Shown here: positions 1-6,640 of the stretch, piece by piece
Numbering within the stretch: position 1 is the first letter of the stretch
How the letters are laid out: every line of letters starts with the position of its first letter
Origin: CG2-30-68-42 sp037440385
GTDB lineage: Bacteria > Pseudomonadota > Gammaproteobacteria > Burkholderiales > Rhodocyclaceae
Direction: 5' to 3'
Length of the DNA stretch: 24,458 nucleotides
Assembly: GCA_037440385.1 (NCBI GenBank)
Contig: JBBIUI010000031.1
Coordinates: forward strand, 1-24,458
Position numbers and translations under genes: made by a program
The notes under the pieces: model-generated
The model's database searches: none
What the model saw: the letters and a program-made list of their open reading frames with translations, nothing else
What the model was told of the DNA's origin: nothing

Positions 1-1
1 T

Positions 2-1510
2 TCCACCTGGAAGGAGGTTCGCTTCGACCACGGCAAGACCCGATTCGCGCTGCTTCACAAGCATTCGGACGTCAAGTGCGCGGACTGCCATCGCGACCAG
101 CATTTCAAGGACACTCCCAGGGATTGCGTCGCCTGCCACCGCAAGGACGACGCGCACAAGGCGGTCTTCGGCCCGAAGTGCGAGACCTGCCACGACGACC
201 GCGACTGGAAGGCTTCCACCTTCCAGCACGAGCGCGACACCCGTTACCCGCTGCGCGGCGAACACCGTAAAGCCACGTGCGAGAAATGCCATCGCGTGCC
301 GGTGGCGAGGGAAAAGACGCCCAGCGGCTGCGCCGCCTGCCACAGGAACGACGACGTGCATAAGGGCAGCCTCGGGACGCGCTGCGAGAGCTGCCACAGC
401 GAGCGCGGCTGGCGCGGGTCGACCTTCAACCACGACCGCGAGACCAAGTTCCCGCTGCGCGACAAGCACCGCGCCGCCAGGTGCCAGTCCTGCCACAAGG
501 AACCGGCCGCGATCGTCAAGCTGCCGCTCACCTGTATCGGCTGCCACCGCAGCGACGACACGCACCGGGGCAGCCTCGGCGAGCGATGCGAACGCTGTCA
601 CGGGGAACGGAGCTGGAAGGACACGCGATTCGATCACGATCGCGATACGCGCTATGCGCTGCGTGCAAAGCACCGGGACGCGAAATGCCAGGCCTGCCAC
701 AAGGATCCGGCCTTTCGCGACAAGCTGCCCGATACCTGCATCGGCTGCCATCGCGCCGATGACCAAAGCAAGGGTCACAAGTCGCGCTACGGCGAAAAAT
801 GCGAGACCTGCCACGCCGAGCGCGGGTGGAAACAGGTGCTGTTCGATCACGGCCGCGACACCCGCTACCGGCTCGCCAACAAGCATGCCGCCGTCAAGTG
901 CGACGCCTGCCACCGCGGGGTGCTGTACCGCGACAAGCTCGATGCCCAATGCATCGGATGCCACGAGAAGGACGACAAGCACAGGGCCCAGCTCGGACGA
1001 CGCTGCGAGCGTTGTCACGACGAGCGAAGCTGGAACGAGACGAGTTTCGACCACGCGCGCTCGCGCTTTCCGCTGCTCGGGCGTCACGTCGCGGTGGCCT
1101 GCAAGCAATGCCATGCGAGCCCGGCCTTCAAGGACGCGCGCACCGAGTGCGTCGCCTGTCACGAAAAGCAGGACACCCACAAGCAGCGCCTCGGACCGAA
1201 GTGCGAGGCGTGCCACAACGCGCGCGACTGGAGGCTGTGGGATTTCGATCACGACCGGCGCAGCCGCTTCGCGCTCGACGGCGGCCACCGGGCGCTCCAG
1301 TGCGTCGCCTGCCACGTCGTTGCGGTGCGCGACAAGGTGACGCTCTCCTCGACGTGCGGCAGCTGCCACCGCAGGGACGACGTACACGACGGGAATTTCG
1401 GGCTCCAGTGCGAACGCTGCCACTTCACCGAGAGCTGGAAGCGGCTCCGGTCGCGTCCCGGCGTGCGCATTCCGGGCGTGGCCGGGCCCGGGTCGGGGCG
1501 GGCGCGATGA
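2..1510 (+). CDS. Multihaem c-type cytochrome, 5' partial (at least 21 CxxCH haem motifs)
   Basis: The reading frame is open from base 2, so the gene starts upstream of the window. The ATG at 296 is internal, because four CxxCH motifs (CADCH, CVACH, CETCH, CEKCH) precede it in frame. I count 21 CxxCH motifs in about 502 visible residues. They recur as modules of roughly 68-71 residues with three haem motifs each. Each module also has a conserved W...FDH.R.TR..L..KH stretch, whose histidines could be distal haem ligands. The last module stops after CERCH-FTESW and ends in an Arg/Gly/Pro-rich tail without the FDH element. Such proteins are exported and carry electrons along a haem chain in the periplasm or outer envelope. 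The signal peptide, expected at the N-terminus, is outside the window. The stop codon overlaps the next gene as ATGA, which implies co-translation. The haem-binding role is certain; the electron donor and acceptor are unknown. Confidence 0.93.
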   Translation, partial: STWKEVRFDHGKTRFALLHKHSDVKCADCHRDQHFKDTPRDCVACHRKDDAHKAVFGPKCETCHDDRDWKASTFQHERDTRYPLRGEHRKATCEKCHRVPVAREKTPSGCAACHRNDDVHKGSLGTRCESCHSERGWRGSTFNHDRETKFPLRDKHRAARCQSCHKEPAAIVKLPLTCIGCHRSDDTHRGSLGERCERCHGERSWKDTRFDHDRDTRYALRAKHRDAKCQACHKDPAFRDKLPDTCIGCHRADDQSKGHKSRYGEKCETCHAERGWKQVLFDHGRDTRYRLANKHAAVKCDACHRGVLYRDKLDAQCIGCHEKDDKHRAQLGRRCERCHDERSWNETSFDHARSRFPLLGRHVAVACKQCHASPAFKDARTECVACHEKQDTHKQRLGPKCEACHNARDWRLWDFDHDRRSRFALDGGHRALQCVACHVVAVRDKVTLSSTCGSCHRRDDVHDGNFGLQCERCHFTESWKRLRSRPGVRIPGVAGPGSGRAR

Positions 1511-2805
1511 AGGATCTCGTGCTGTGGTTGCTGTACCTGCTGCCGGCGGCGCTCGTCGTGCGCCTGCACGTGCGGCGCAAGCGGGCCCGGTACGAGCGCG
1601 ACCACGGCAAATGGCAGGAGGTCGTCAAGTCCGGCCTGACCGAACCGGCGAGCCTGCACCCGGTCGTCGATCCGAACCTCTGCGTCGGATCCGGCTCCTG
1701 CGCGGCGGCATGTCCCGAACATGCGATCGGACTGATCGACGGCAAGGCGCATCTGATCGAACCGACGAAATGCATCGGTCATGGTGCCTGCGCGGCGTCG
1801 TGCCCGCTCGATGCGATCAAGCTGGTGTTCGGCACCGAAAAGCGCGGCGTGGACATCCCGCAGGTCAGCCCTACCTTCGAGACCAATGTTCCCGGCATTT
1901 TCATCGCCGGAGAGCTCGGCGGCATGGGGCTGGTGCGCAAGGCCGCCGAGCAGGGCCGCCAGGCGATCGAGTCGATCCGCAAGCTGCGCGGCGACGACTC
2001 ACAGCTGGACGTCGTGATCGTCGGCGCGGGTCCCGCCGGATTGTCTGCGACGCTCAACGCGATGCACCACGGGCTGCGCAGCGTCACCATCGAGCAGGAA
2101 GACGACCTGGGGGGCACCGTCTACCACTACCCGCGCAACAAGATCGTCATGACGCAGCCGGTGCGGCTCGCGCTCGTCGGCGATGTCAAGATGACGGAAG
2201 TCCTGAAGGAGGCGCTGCTCGAGTTCTGGCACGGGATCGTCACCCGTCACCGGGTCGAGATTCGCTTCGGCGAGCGCATGGAAACGGTCGTGAAGACCGA
2301 CACCGGCTTCGTCGTGCGCACCGCGCGCAACGAGTACCGCACGCGCTGCGTGCTGCTCGCCATCGGCCGTCGCGGCACGCCGCGCAAGCTGGGCGTGCCC
2401 GGCGAGGAACTGCCCAAGGTCGTCTATCGGCTGATCGATCCGGCGCAATATCGCGGCCGGCAGGTGCTCGTCGTGGGCGGCGGCGACAGCGCGATCGAGG
2501 CCGCGGTCGCGCTCGCGGGCGAACCGGGCACGAACGTGACACTGTCCTATCGGGGCGAGGCATTCGGGCGGATCAAGGAAAAGAACCGCAGCCGCCTCGA
2601 ACAGGCACAGGCCGGCGGAGCGCTCCGGGTCGTCCTGAAGTCGACGGTCGAGGCGATCCGGCCCGAATCGGTCACGCTGCATCTCGAGGGCGGCAACGAG
2701 GAGATCGCCAACGATGCGGTGATCGTGTCCGCCGGCGGCATCCTGCCGACCCCGATGCTGAAGGAGATCGGCATCCTGGTCGAGACCAAGCACGGCGAGG
2801 CATGA
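1507..2805 (+). CDS. Membrane-anchored ferredoxin-flavin NAD(P)H oxidoreductase (thioredoxin-reductase-like)
   Basis: 432 residues. The start is the ATG at 1507, which overlaps the cytochrome stop (ATGA); the frame is open upstream but out of phase with the cytochrome. Order of elements: one N-terminal membrane helix (about residues 4-20); two ferredoxin-like motifs, C59-x5-C65-x3-C69-P and C89-x5-C95-x3-C99-P; a VPGIFIAGELGG segment (128-139); an FAD-type dinucleotide fold VVIVGAGPAG (about 169-178); and a second NAD(P)H fold VLVVGGGDSAIEAA (320-333). The protein ends soon after the NAD(P)H domain. In thioredoxin-reductase-like enzymes the VPG..xAG(D/E) segment is normally C-terminal, so here the order is circularly permuted. 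The second cysteine of each CxxCxxCxxxCP motif is Ser or His. I recall both traits from related proteins annotated only as NAD(P)-binding domain proteins, so they may be family features. It probably links NAD(P)H or ferredoxin-level electrons to the cytochrome; the direction is unknown. Confidence 0.88.
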   Translation: MKDLVLWLLYLLPAALVVRLHVRRKRARYERDHGKWQEVVKSGLTEPASLHPVVDPNLCVGSGSCAAACPEHAIGLIDGKAHLIEPTKCIGHGACAASCPLDAIKLVFGTEKRGVDIPQVSPTFETNVPGIFIAGELGGMGLVRKAAEQGRQAIESIRKLRGDDSQLDVVIVGAGPAGLSATLNAMHHGLRSVTIEQEDDLGGTVYHYPRNKIVMTQPVRLALVGDVKMTEVLKEALLEFWHGIVTRHRVEIRFGERMETVVKTDTGFVVRTARNEYRTRCVLLAIGRRGTPRKLGVPGEELPKVVYRLIDPAQYRGRQVLVVGGGDSAIEAAVALAGEPGTNVTLSYRGEAFGRIKEKNRSRLEQAQAGGALRVVLKSTVEAIRPESVTLHLEGGNEEIANDAVIVSAGGILPTPMLKEIGILVETKHGEA

Positions 2806-2827
2806 CCCGCCGCGCGGCTCGCGCCGA

Positions 2828-3811
2828 TCAGCGCGACACGTCGACGACCAGTCGGCCGCGCACCTTGCCGGCCAGCACGTCCGCGGCCAGGCGGATCGCA
2901 TCGGCGAGCCCGATCTCGCGCGTGATCGCTGCGAGCCTGGCCGGATCGAGATCGCGCGCCAGCCGCTGCCACGCAAGGATACGCTCGGCAGCCGGTGCCA
3001 TGACGCTGTCGATTCCGTACAGCGTCACGCCACGCAGGATGAACGGCGCGACCGTCGATGGGAAGTCCATGCCGCCGGCCAGCCCGCAGGCCGCCACGGC
3101 ACCGCGGTAGCGCACCGCCGCGCAGGCGTTGGCGAGCGTGTGGCTGCCGACGGTGTCGATCGCGCCCGCCCAGCGTTCCTTCTGCAGCGGCTTGCCCGGC
3201 GCGGCGAGCTGCGCGCGGTCGATGATCTCGGCGGCACCGAGCGATTTCAGGTAATCGGATTCCTGTGTCCTGCCGGTCGAGGCGACGACGCGGTAGCCCA
3301 GCCGCGAGAGCAGCGCCAGCGCGATGCTGCCCACGCCGCCCGCTGCGCCGGTCACGAGAATGTCGCCGCACCCCGGCGCGATGCCGTGACGTTCCAGCGC
3401 GAGCACGCACAGCATCGCGGTGTAGCCCGCGGTGCCGATCGCCATCGCCTGACGGGTCGTCAAGGCCGCCGGCAGCGCCACCAGCCAGTGTCCCTTCACC
3501 CTCGCCTTCCGTGCCAGTCCGCCCCAGCGGCTCTCGCCCACACCCCATCCGTCGAGCACGACCCGGTCGCCGGTCTTCCATGCCGGATCACTGCTCGTCT
3601 CGACGATGCCGGCGAAATCGACCCCCGGCACCATCGGGAAGCTGCGCACCACCGGAGCGTTTCCGGTGATCGCGAGCGCATCCTTGTAGTTGAGCGTCGA
3701 GTAATCGATTCGGACCGTGACATCGCCCTCGGGCAGTTGCCCTTCGTCGAGTTCCGCGAGTCTGCATTGCCGTTGTGCGTCGGTCTTCTCGATCAGGATG
3801 GCCTTGAACAT
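2828..3811 (-). CDS. acuI: Acryloyl-CoA reductase / YhdH-type quinone oxidoreductase (MDR family)
   Basis: 327 residues, the usual length of the YhdH/AcuI group of zinc-free medium-chain dehydrogenases. Visible family marks are the N-terminal MFKAILIEK, the substrate-domain STLNYKDALAITG, PMVPGVDFAG, VVLDGWGVGESRWGG, and the NADPH-binding glycine motif VTGAAGGVGSIA in the middle. Known members (AcuI of Rhodobacter, YhdH of E. coli) reduce acryloyl-CoA to propionyl-CoA with NADPH in the cytosol. The start is supported by GGAGAA about 8 bases upstream. The gene faces the flavoprotein gene tail to tail with a 22-base gap. The family is secure; the exact substrate is inferred, since the group has also been called quinone oxidoreductase. 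Confidence 0.87.
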   Translation of the reverse strand: MFKAILIEKTDAQRQCRLAELDEGQLPEGDVTVRIDYSTLNYKDALAITGNAPVVRSFPMVPGVDFAGIVETSSDPAWKTGDRVVLDGWGVGESRWGGLARKARVKGHWLVALPAALTTRQAMAIGTAGYTAMLCVLALERHGIAPGCGDILVTGAAGGVGSIALALLSRLGYRVVASTGRTQESDYLKSLGAAEIIDRAQLAAPGKPLQKERWAGAIDTVGSHTLANACAAVRYRGAVAACGLAGGMDFPSTVAPFILRGVTLYGIDSVMAPAAERILAWQRLARDLDPARLAAITREIGLADAIRLAADVLAGKVRGRLVVDVSR

Positions 3812-3831
3812 CCGGGTTCTCCAAATGACGG

Positions 3832-3849
3832 CGGCGCCCGCAGGCGCCG
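3832..3849. repeat. GC hairpin 1 (direct-repeat copy 1)
   Basis: Inverted repeat CGGCGCC-CGCA-GGCGCCG (7-bp stem, 4-base loop). The 22 bases at 3828-3849 recur exactly at 3858-3879, 30 bases further on. No T-tract follows on either strand, so this is not a textbook terminator. Confidence 0.6.
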
Positions 3850-3856
3850 AGATTGT

Positions 3857-3884
3857 AACGGCGGCGCCCGCAGGCGCCGCCGTT
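3857..3884. terminator. GC hairpin 2: perfect 12-bp stem, possible terminator of the flanking minus-strand esterase gene
   Basis: AACGGCGGCGCC pairs perfectly with GGCGCCGCCGTT around a CGCA loop. It is the middle of three hairpins in the interval between the esterase stop (3947) and the start of the acuI-like gene (3811). On the minus strand it lies about 60 bases downstream of the esterase stop. There is no clean U-tract, so termination is a guess and an mRNA-stabilising or protein-binding role is equally possible. Confidence 0.45.
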
Positions 3885-3896
3885 GGCTCGTCGTTT

Positions 3897-3934
3897 GCGC
3901 AGGCGCCCGCCGTGCCGAAGCGGCGCCTCTGCGC
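3897..3934. terminator. GC hairpin 3, 12 bases beyond the esterase stop
   Basis: GCGCA-GGCGCC (3897-3907) pairs with GGCGCC-TC-TGCGC (3922-3934): an 11-bp stem with a two-base bulge. For a minus-strand transcript from the esterase gene it is the first structure after the stop codon, a plausible place for 3'-end formation. It lacks a U-run. It is followed by a tandem 10-mer (GCGACTAGCC twice, 3933-3952) that overlaps the esterase stop codon. Confidence 0.4.
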
Positions 3935-3946
3935 GACTAGCCGCGA

Positions 3947-4966
3947 CTAGCCGAACACCGTCCCTCGCCGCCGGGCGACCCACCCCAGCACGCCGAGACC
4001 CGCAAGCAGCATCGCGTAGGTTTCCGGTTCCGGAACCGCCTGTGCGAACGCCTCGCCCAGCAGCGCATGGGCCGCCGTCGTCGGATGGACATCGTCGAAG
4101 AACAGATAACCGGCGCAATTCGGGAACGCCGAGAACCCCGCCGCGAGGCAGGGAGTCGTCACGTTCGTGAAGCCCAGGCTGCCGGGATTGGCCACCGCGT
4201 TGCGCAGGAACGCCGCCGTGTCGAAGCCAGGCGAAATGCGCGGCGTTCCGCCAAGGCCGCTCAACGCGCCGGCCAGCCCGGCATTGAACGCGTCCGTGAG
4301 CGCAGTCGCGGACCCCGCCGCCGTGCTTCCCTGCGCGAGGAAAAACGGCGTCAGGCCGAGGTCGGGCATGTTGGGCACCAGGATGTGCTGCGCGCCTTTT
4401 GCGGCCAGCGCGCCGACATCCGTGACCAGGTTCGTGATCGCGGCCGTCGTGACCGCCGCGAAATCCACCGTCGCGCCCTGGCGCTGTTGCGCGAACGCAA
4501 GGAAGAAGTCGTTCGGAGCCCCCCACAGCAGGAACAGCGTCTTCGACGGATCGCTGATGCTGGCCGGATTGAACGATGCGATCTGCTGAGCGATTCCGGT
4601 AGTCGCGACTGCCGCATTGCCCTGCAACCCGGTGGGGCTGTTGACGAGCCAGTTGAAGTTGCCGGAACCGGTCATCGCGCCGCCGACCGCCCAGTTGTTT
4701 CCCGCGCCCGCGTATGCGGCCCCGGTCGGTGCGCCCAGGGCTTGCGCGAGGTATTCGGCAGCGACCTTGCCGTTCGAGAAGCGGCGATTGTACGGCGGCG
4801 TGGGAGGAAACAGCGCGGTGTCGTCGGGGTTGCGCGTCAGCCAGTAGGCATTGCCCGGATCCGACAGGCTGTCGCCGAACACGACCAGCTCGGAAAACGT
4901 CGTTGCCGATGCGGCAGCCGACAGTGCCAAGCCGGCCGCGGCAGCCATCATCTTCCACGTTCTCAT
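3947..4966 (-). CDS. SGNH/GDSL-family esterase with PEP-CTERM sorting signal
   Basis: 339 residues from the ATG at 4966. This start is chosen over the upstream in-frame ATG at 5053 because GAGGAGG sits 7 bases before it and a clean signal peptide (MRTWKMMAAAAGLALSAAAS) follows. GDSL block I is FGDSLSD with Ser33 as predicted nucleophile; WGAPND resembles the Asn block; DVHP (292-295) supplies the Asp/His pair. The C-terminus is a PEP-CTERM tripartite signal: VPEPE (from 311), a hydrophobic helix, then WVARRR. In organisms with exosortase this tail is cleaved and the protein is sorted to the cell surface or exopolysaccharide matrix. It is likely a secreted lipase/esterase acting at the surface; the substrate is unknown. 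The gene diverges from the MoxR gene. Confidence 0.9.
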   Translation of the reverse strand: MRTWKMMAAAAGLALSAAASATTFSELVVFGDSLSDPGNAYWLTRNPDDTALFPPTPPYNRRFSNGKVAAEYLAQALGAPTGAAYAGAGNNWAVGGAMTGSGNFNWLVNSPTGLQGNAAVATTGIAQQIASFNPASISDPSKTLFLLWGAPNDFFLAFAQQRQGATVDFAAVTTAAITNLVTDVGALAAKGAQHILVPNMPDLGLTPFFLAQGSTAAGSATALTDAFNAGLAGALSGLGGTPRISPGFDTAAFLRNAVANPGSLGFTNVTTPCLAAGFSAFPNCAGYLFFDDVHPTTAAHALLGEAFAQAVPEPETYAMLLAGLGVLGWVARRRGTVFG

Positions 4967-4997
4967 TTTTTGACCTCCTCGTGAATGACAGGGACGC

Positions 4998-5014
4998 GCG
5001 GGCGAGACGCCCGC
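4998..5014. repeat. Small hairpin in the leader of the esterase gene
   Basis: GCGGGCG-AGA-CGCCCGC is a perfect 7-bp stem. An overlapping alternative stem, CCCGC-AGCA-GCGGG (5010-5023), would exclude full pairing of the first. It lies 32 bases upstream of the esterase start, in the probable 5' untranslated region. An attenuator-like switch is possible but unproven. Confidence 0.35.
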
Positions 5015-5093
5015 AGCAGCGGGAAAATTATCCTGCGGGAGTGCAGATGTCAAGGCGCGCGACTACGCTCCGGATGTTCCCGCTTGCGCCGCG

Positions 5094-5099
5094 TATAAT
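5094..5099 (+). promoter_or_regulatory. Perfect TATAAT -10 element upstream of the MoxR operon
   Basis: TATAAT lies 31 bases before the ATG at 5130, within the divergent intergenic region. No good -35 hexamer is found 16-18 bases upstream and there is no extended TGn, so an activator may be needed. Leader translation is served by a modest GGTGGG six bases before the ATG. Confidence 0.5.
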
Positions 5100-5129
5100 T
5101 GGCTACCCAATATTTCCGGTGGGTTTCCC

Positions 5130-5972
5130 ATGCGCTTCGAAGGCTCTTCCACCTATGTCGCGACCCCGGACCTGATGCTCGCCGTCAATGCCGCGGTCAC
5201 GCTCGAACGGCCCCTGCTGATCAAGGGCGAGCCGGGCACCGGCAAGACGATGCTGGCACAGGAGGTCGCGGCGAGCCTCGGCCTGCCGCTGCTCGAATGG
5301 CACGTCAAGTCGACGACGAAGGCACAGCAAGGACTGTACGAATACGACGCGGTGTCGCGCCTGCGCGACTCGCAGCTCGGTGAGGGCCGCGTGCGCGACA
5401 TCGCCAACTACATCGTCAAGGGCGTGCTGTGGCAGGCATTCGAGGCCGACGAGCCCACCGTGGTGCTGATCGACGAGATCGACAAGGCGGACATCGAGTT
5501 TCCGAACGACCTGCTGCGCGAGCTCGACCGCATGGAGTTCTATGTCTACGAGACACGCGAGCTGGTGCGCGCCCGGCACCGCCCGATCGTCTTCATCACC
5601 TCCAACAACGAAAAGGAACTGCCCGACGCGTTCCTGCGCCGCTGCTTCTTCCATTACATCCGGTTTCCCGACAAGCAGACCATGCAGCGCATCGTCGACG
5701 TGCATTTCCCGGGACTGAAGAGGGCGCTGATCCGGGAGGCGCTGGAGGTATTCTTCGATCTGCGCGAAGTGCCGGGGCTCAAGAAGAAACCCTCGACCTC
5801 GGAGCTGCTCGACTGGCTCAGGCTGCTCGCCGCCGAGGACATCCCTCCCGAAGCGCTGCATGCCAGGGACCGCAACGCGGCCATTCCGCCGCTGCATGGC
5901 GCGCTGCTGAAGAACGAGCAGGACGTGCACCTGTTCGAACGGCTGGTGTTCATGGCTCGGCAGAATCGCTGA
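5130..5972 (+). CDS. MoxR-family AAA+ ATPase
   Basis: 280 residues. Walker A is G33-EPGTGK-T40 and Walker B is VVLIDE (111-116) followed by IDKAD. A TSNNEKELPDAFLRRC stretch supplies sensor 1 and the arginine finger. C-terminal residues form a small helical lid. MoxR ATPases work with VWA-domain partners as chaperones that insert cofactors into, or remodel, enzyme complexes; well-known pairs are CoxD/CoxE, NorQ/NorD and CbbQ/CbbO. Here the partner is probably the VWA gene at 6641, two genes downstream in the same operon, with a PilZ gene between them (gaps of 13 and 1 bases). The client is not evident from the neighbours. Family assignment is secure. Confidence 0.93.
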   Translation: MRFEGSSTYVATPDLMLAVNAAVTLERPLLIKGEPGTGKTMLAQEVAASLGLPLLEWHVKSTTKAQQGLYEYDAVSRLRDSQLGEGRVRDIANYIVKGVLWQAFEADEPTVVLIDEIDKADIEFPNDLLRELDRMEFYVYETRELVRARHRPIVFITSNNEKELPDAFLRRCFFHYIRFPDKQTMQRIVDVHFPGLKRALIREALEVFFDLREVPGLKKKPSTSELLDWLRLLAAEDIPPEALHARDRNAAIPPLHGALLKNEQDVHLFERLVFMARQNR

Positions 5973-5985
5973 CCGGGGTGACGAC

Positions 5986-6639
5986 ATGACCGACAAGACG
6001 CCGCAGTTTCTGCCCGGCATCCAGCTCGACCTGCAATTCGTGCATCTCGATCCGCAACGGCGCATGCGCGCGCGAGTGATCGGAAGCCTCGATGCGCAGG
6101 GCCTGATCATCACGGCGCCCGTCGAAGGCAGGGAACAGGCGATCATCAGCGAGGGCGACGATCTCATCGCCCGCTACATCTCGGGGCGCAACATCTGCGC
6201 GTTCCGCGCGACCGTGCTGAAAGTGGCTGCGCTGCCCTACCGCCATGTCCATCTCAGCTTTCCGAACCGGATCGAGGAGACCGCGGTTCGAGATGCGGAG
6301 CGGGCCGCGGTCAGCGTCCCGGCCCGGGTCGCATCCGCTGAAGGCGCAGAGCCCGTCGCCGCCGAGATCTGCGATTTGTCGGCAACCGGCGCGATGCTTC
6401 GCTCGCCCGTGGACTTGGGTCCGGTCGACGCCGAGATCGAACTGGACTTCGAGGCCCGTTTCGGCGGCCAGCCGCTGAACGTTCACGCGGCGGCGATCGT
6501 GCGCAACCAGCGCATCGCGCGAGCGGCGGACGGCACCGAGGTGTTCGTGCACGGGATACGGTTCAAGGCGCTCGATCCCCAGCAGGAGCTGTTCCTGCGC
6601 GGTTTCGTGCTCGAGACGATCGCGCTCGGACGGAACTGA
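5986..6639 (+). CDS. YcgR-like PilZ protein, predicted c-di-GMP sensor
   Basis: 217 residues. The N-terminal half (about 5-95) resembles the YcgR-N/PilZN beta-barrel. The C-terminal half is a PilZ domain with both c-di-GMP signature parts intact: R102-DAE-R106 and D130-LSAT-G135 (RxxxR and D/NxSxxG). YcgR proteins brake the flagellar motor on binding c-di-GMP, and others act on cellulose synthesis or unknown targets. There are no flagellar genes here; instead it sits inside a MoxR-VWA operon, 13 bases after MoxR and 1 base before VWA. It may therefore make that chaperone pair respond to c-di-GMP. A GGGGTG Shine-Dalgarno-like site precedes the ATG. The domain is certain; the link to MoxR/VWA is inference. 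Confidence 0.88.
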   Translation: MTDKTPQFLPGIQLDLQFVHLDPQRRMRARVIGSLDAQGLIITAPVEGREQAIISEGDDLIARYISGRNICAFRATVLKVAALPYRHVHLSFPNRIEETAVRDAERAAVSVPARVASAEGAEPVAAEICDLSATGAMLRSPVDLGPVDAEIELDFEARFGGQPLNVHAAAIVRNQRIARAADGTEVFVHGIRFKALDPQQELFLRGFVLETIALGRN

Positions 6640-6640
6640 A

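Noticed and set aside
799..1506. N-terminal extension of the flavoprotein to 799
   Set aside because: It lies in a shifted frame of the cytochrome, is Arg/Pro-rich, and the ATG at 1507 begins a proper membrane helix.
296..1510. Cytochrome gene beginning at the ATG at 296
   Set aside because: The frame is open to base 2 and carries four further haem motifs with the same module pattern, so the ATG is internal.
1441..1510. Frameshift at the end of the cytochrome gene
   Set aside because: Neither alternative frame restores the expected FDH...H element, and the existing stop forms a neat ATGA overlap.
3828..3884. CRISPR-like repeat pair
   Set aside because: Only two copies with an 8-base spacer, and each copy is a self-contained hairpin.
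4967..5053. Upstream start for the GDSL esterase
   Set aside because: No ribosome site, and it would place 29 polar residues before a clean signal peptide that follows a strong GAGGAGG.
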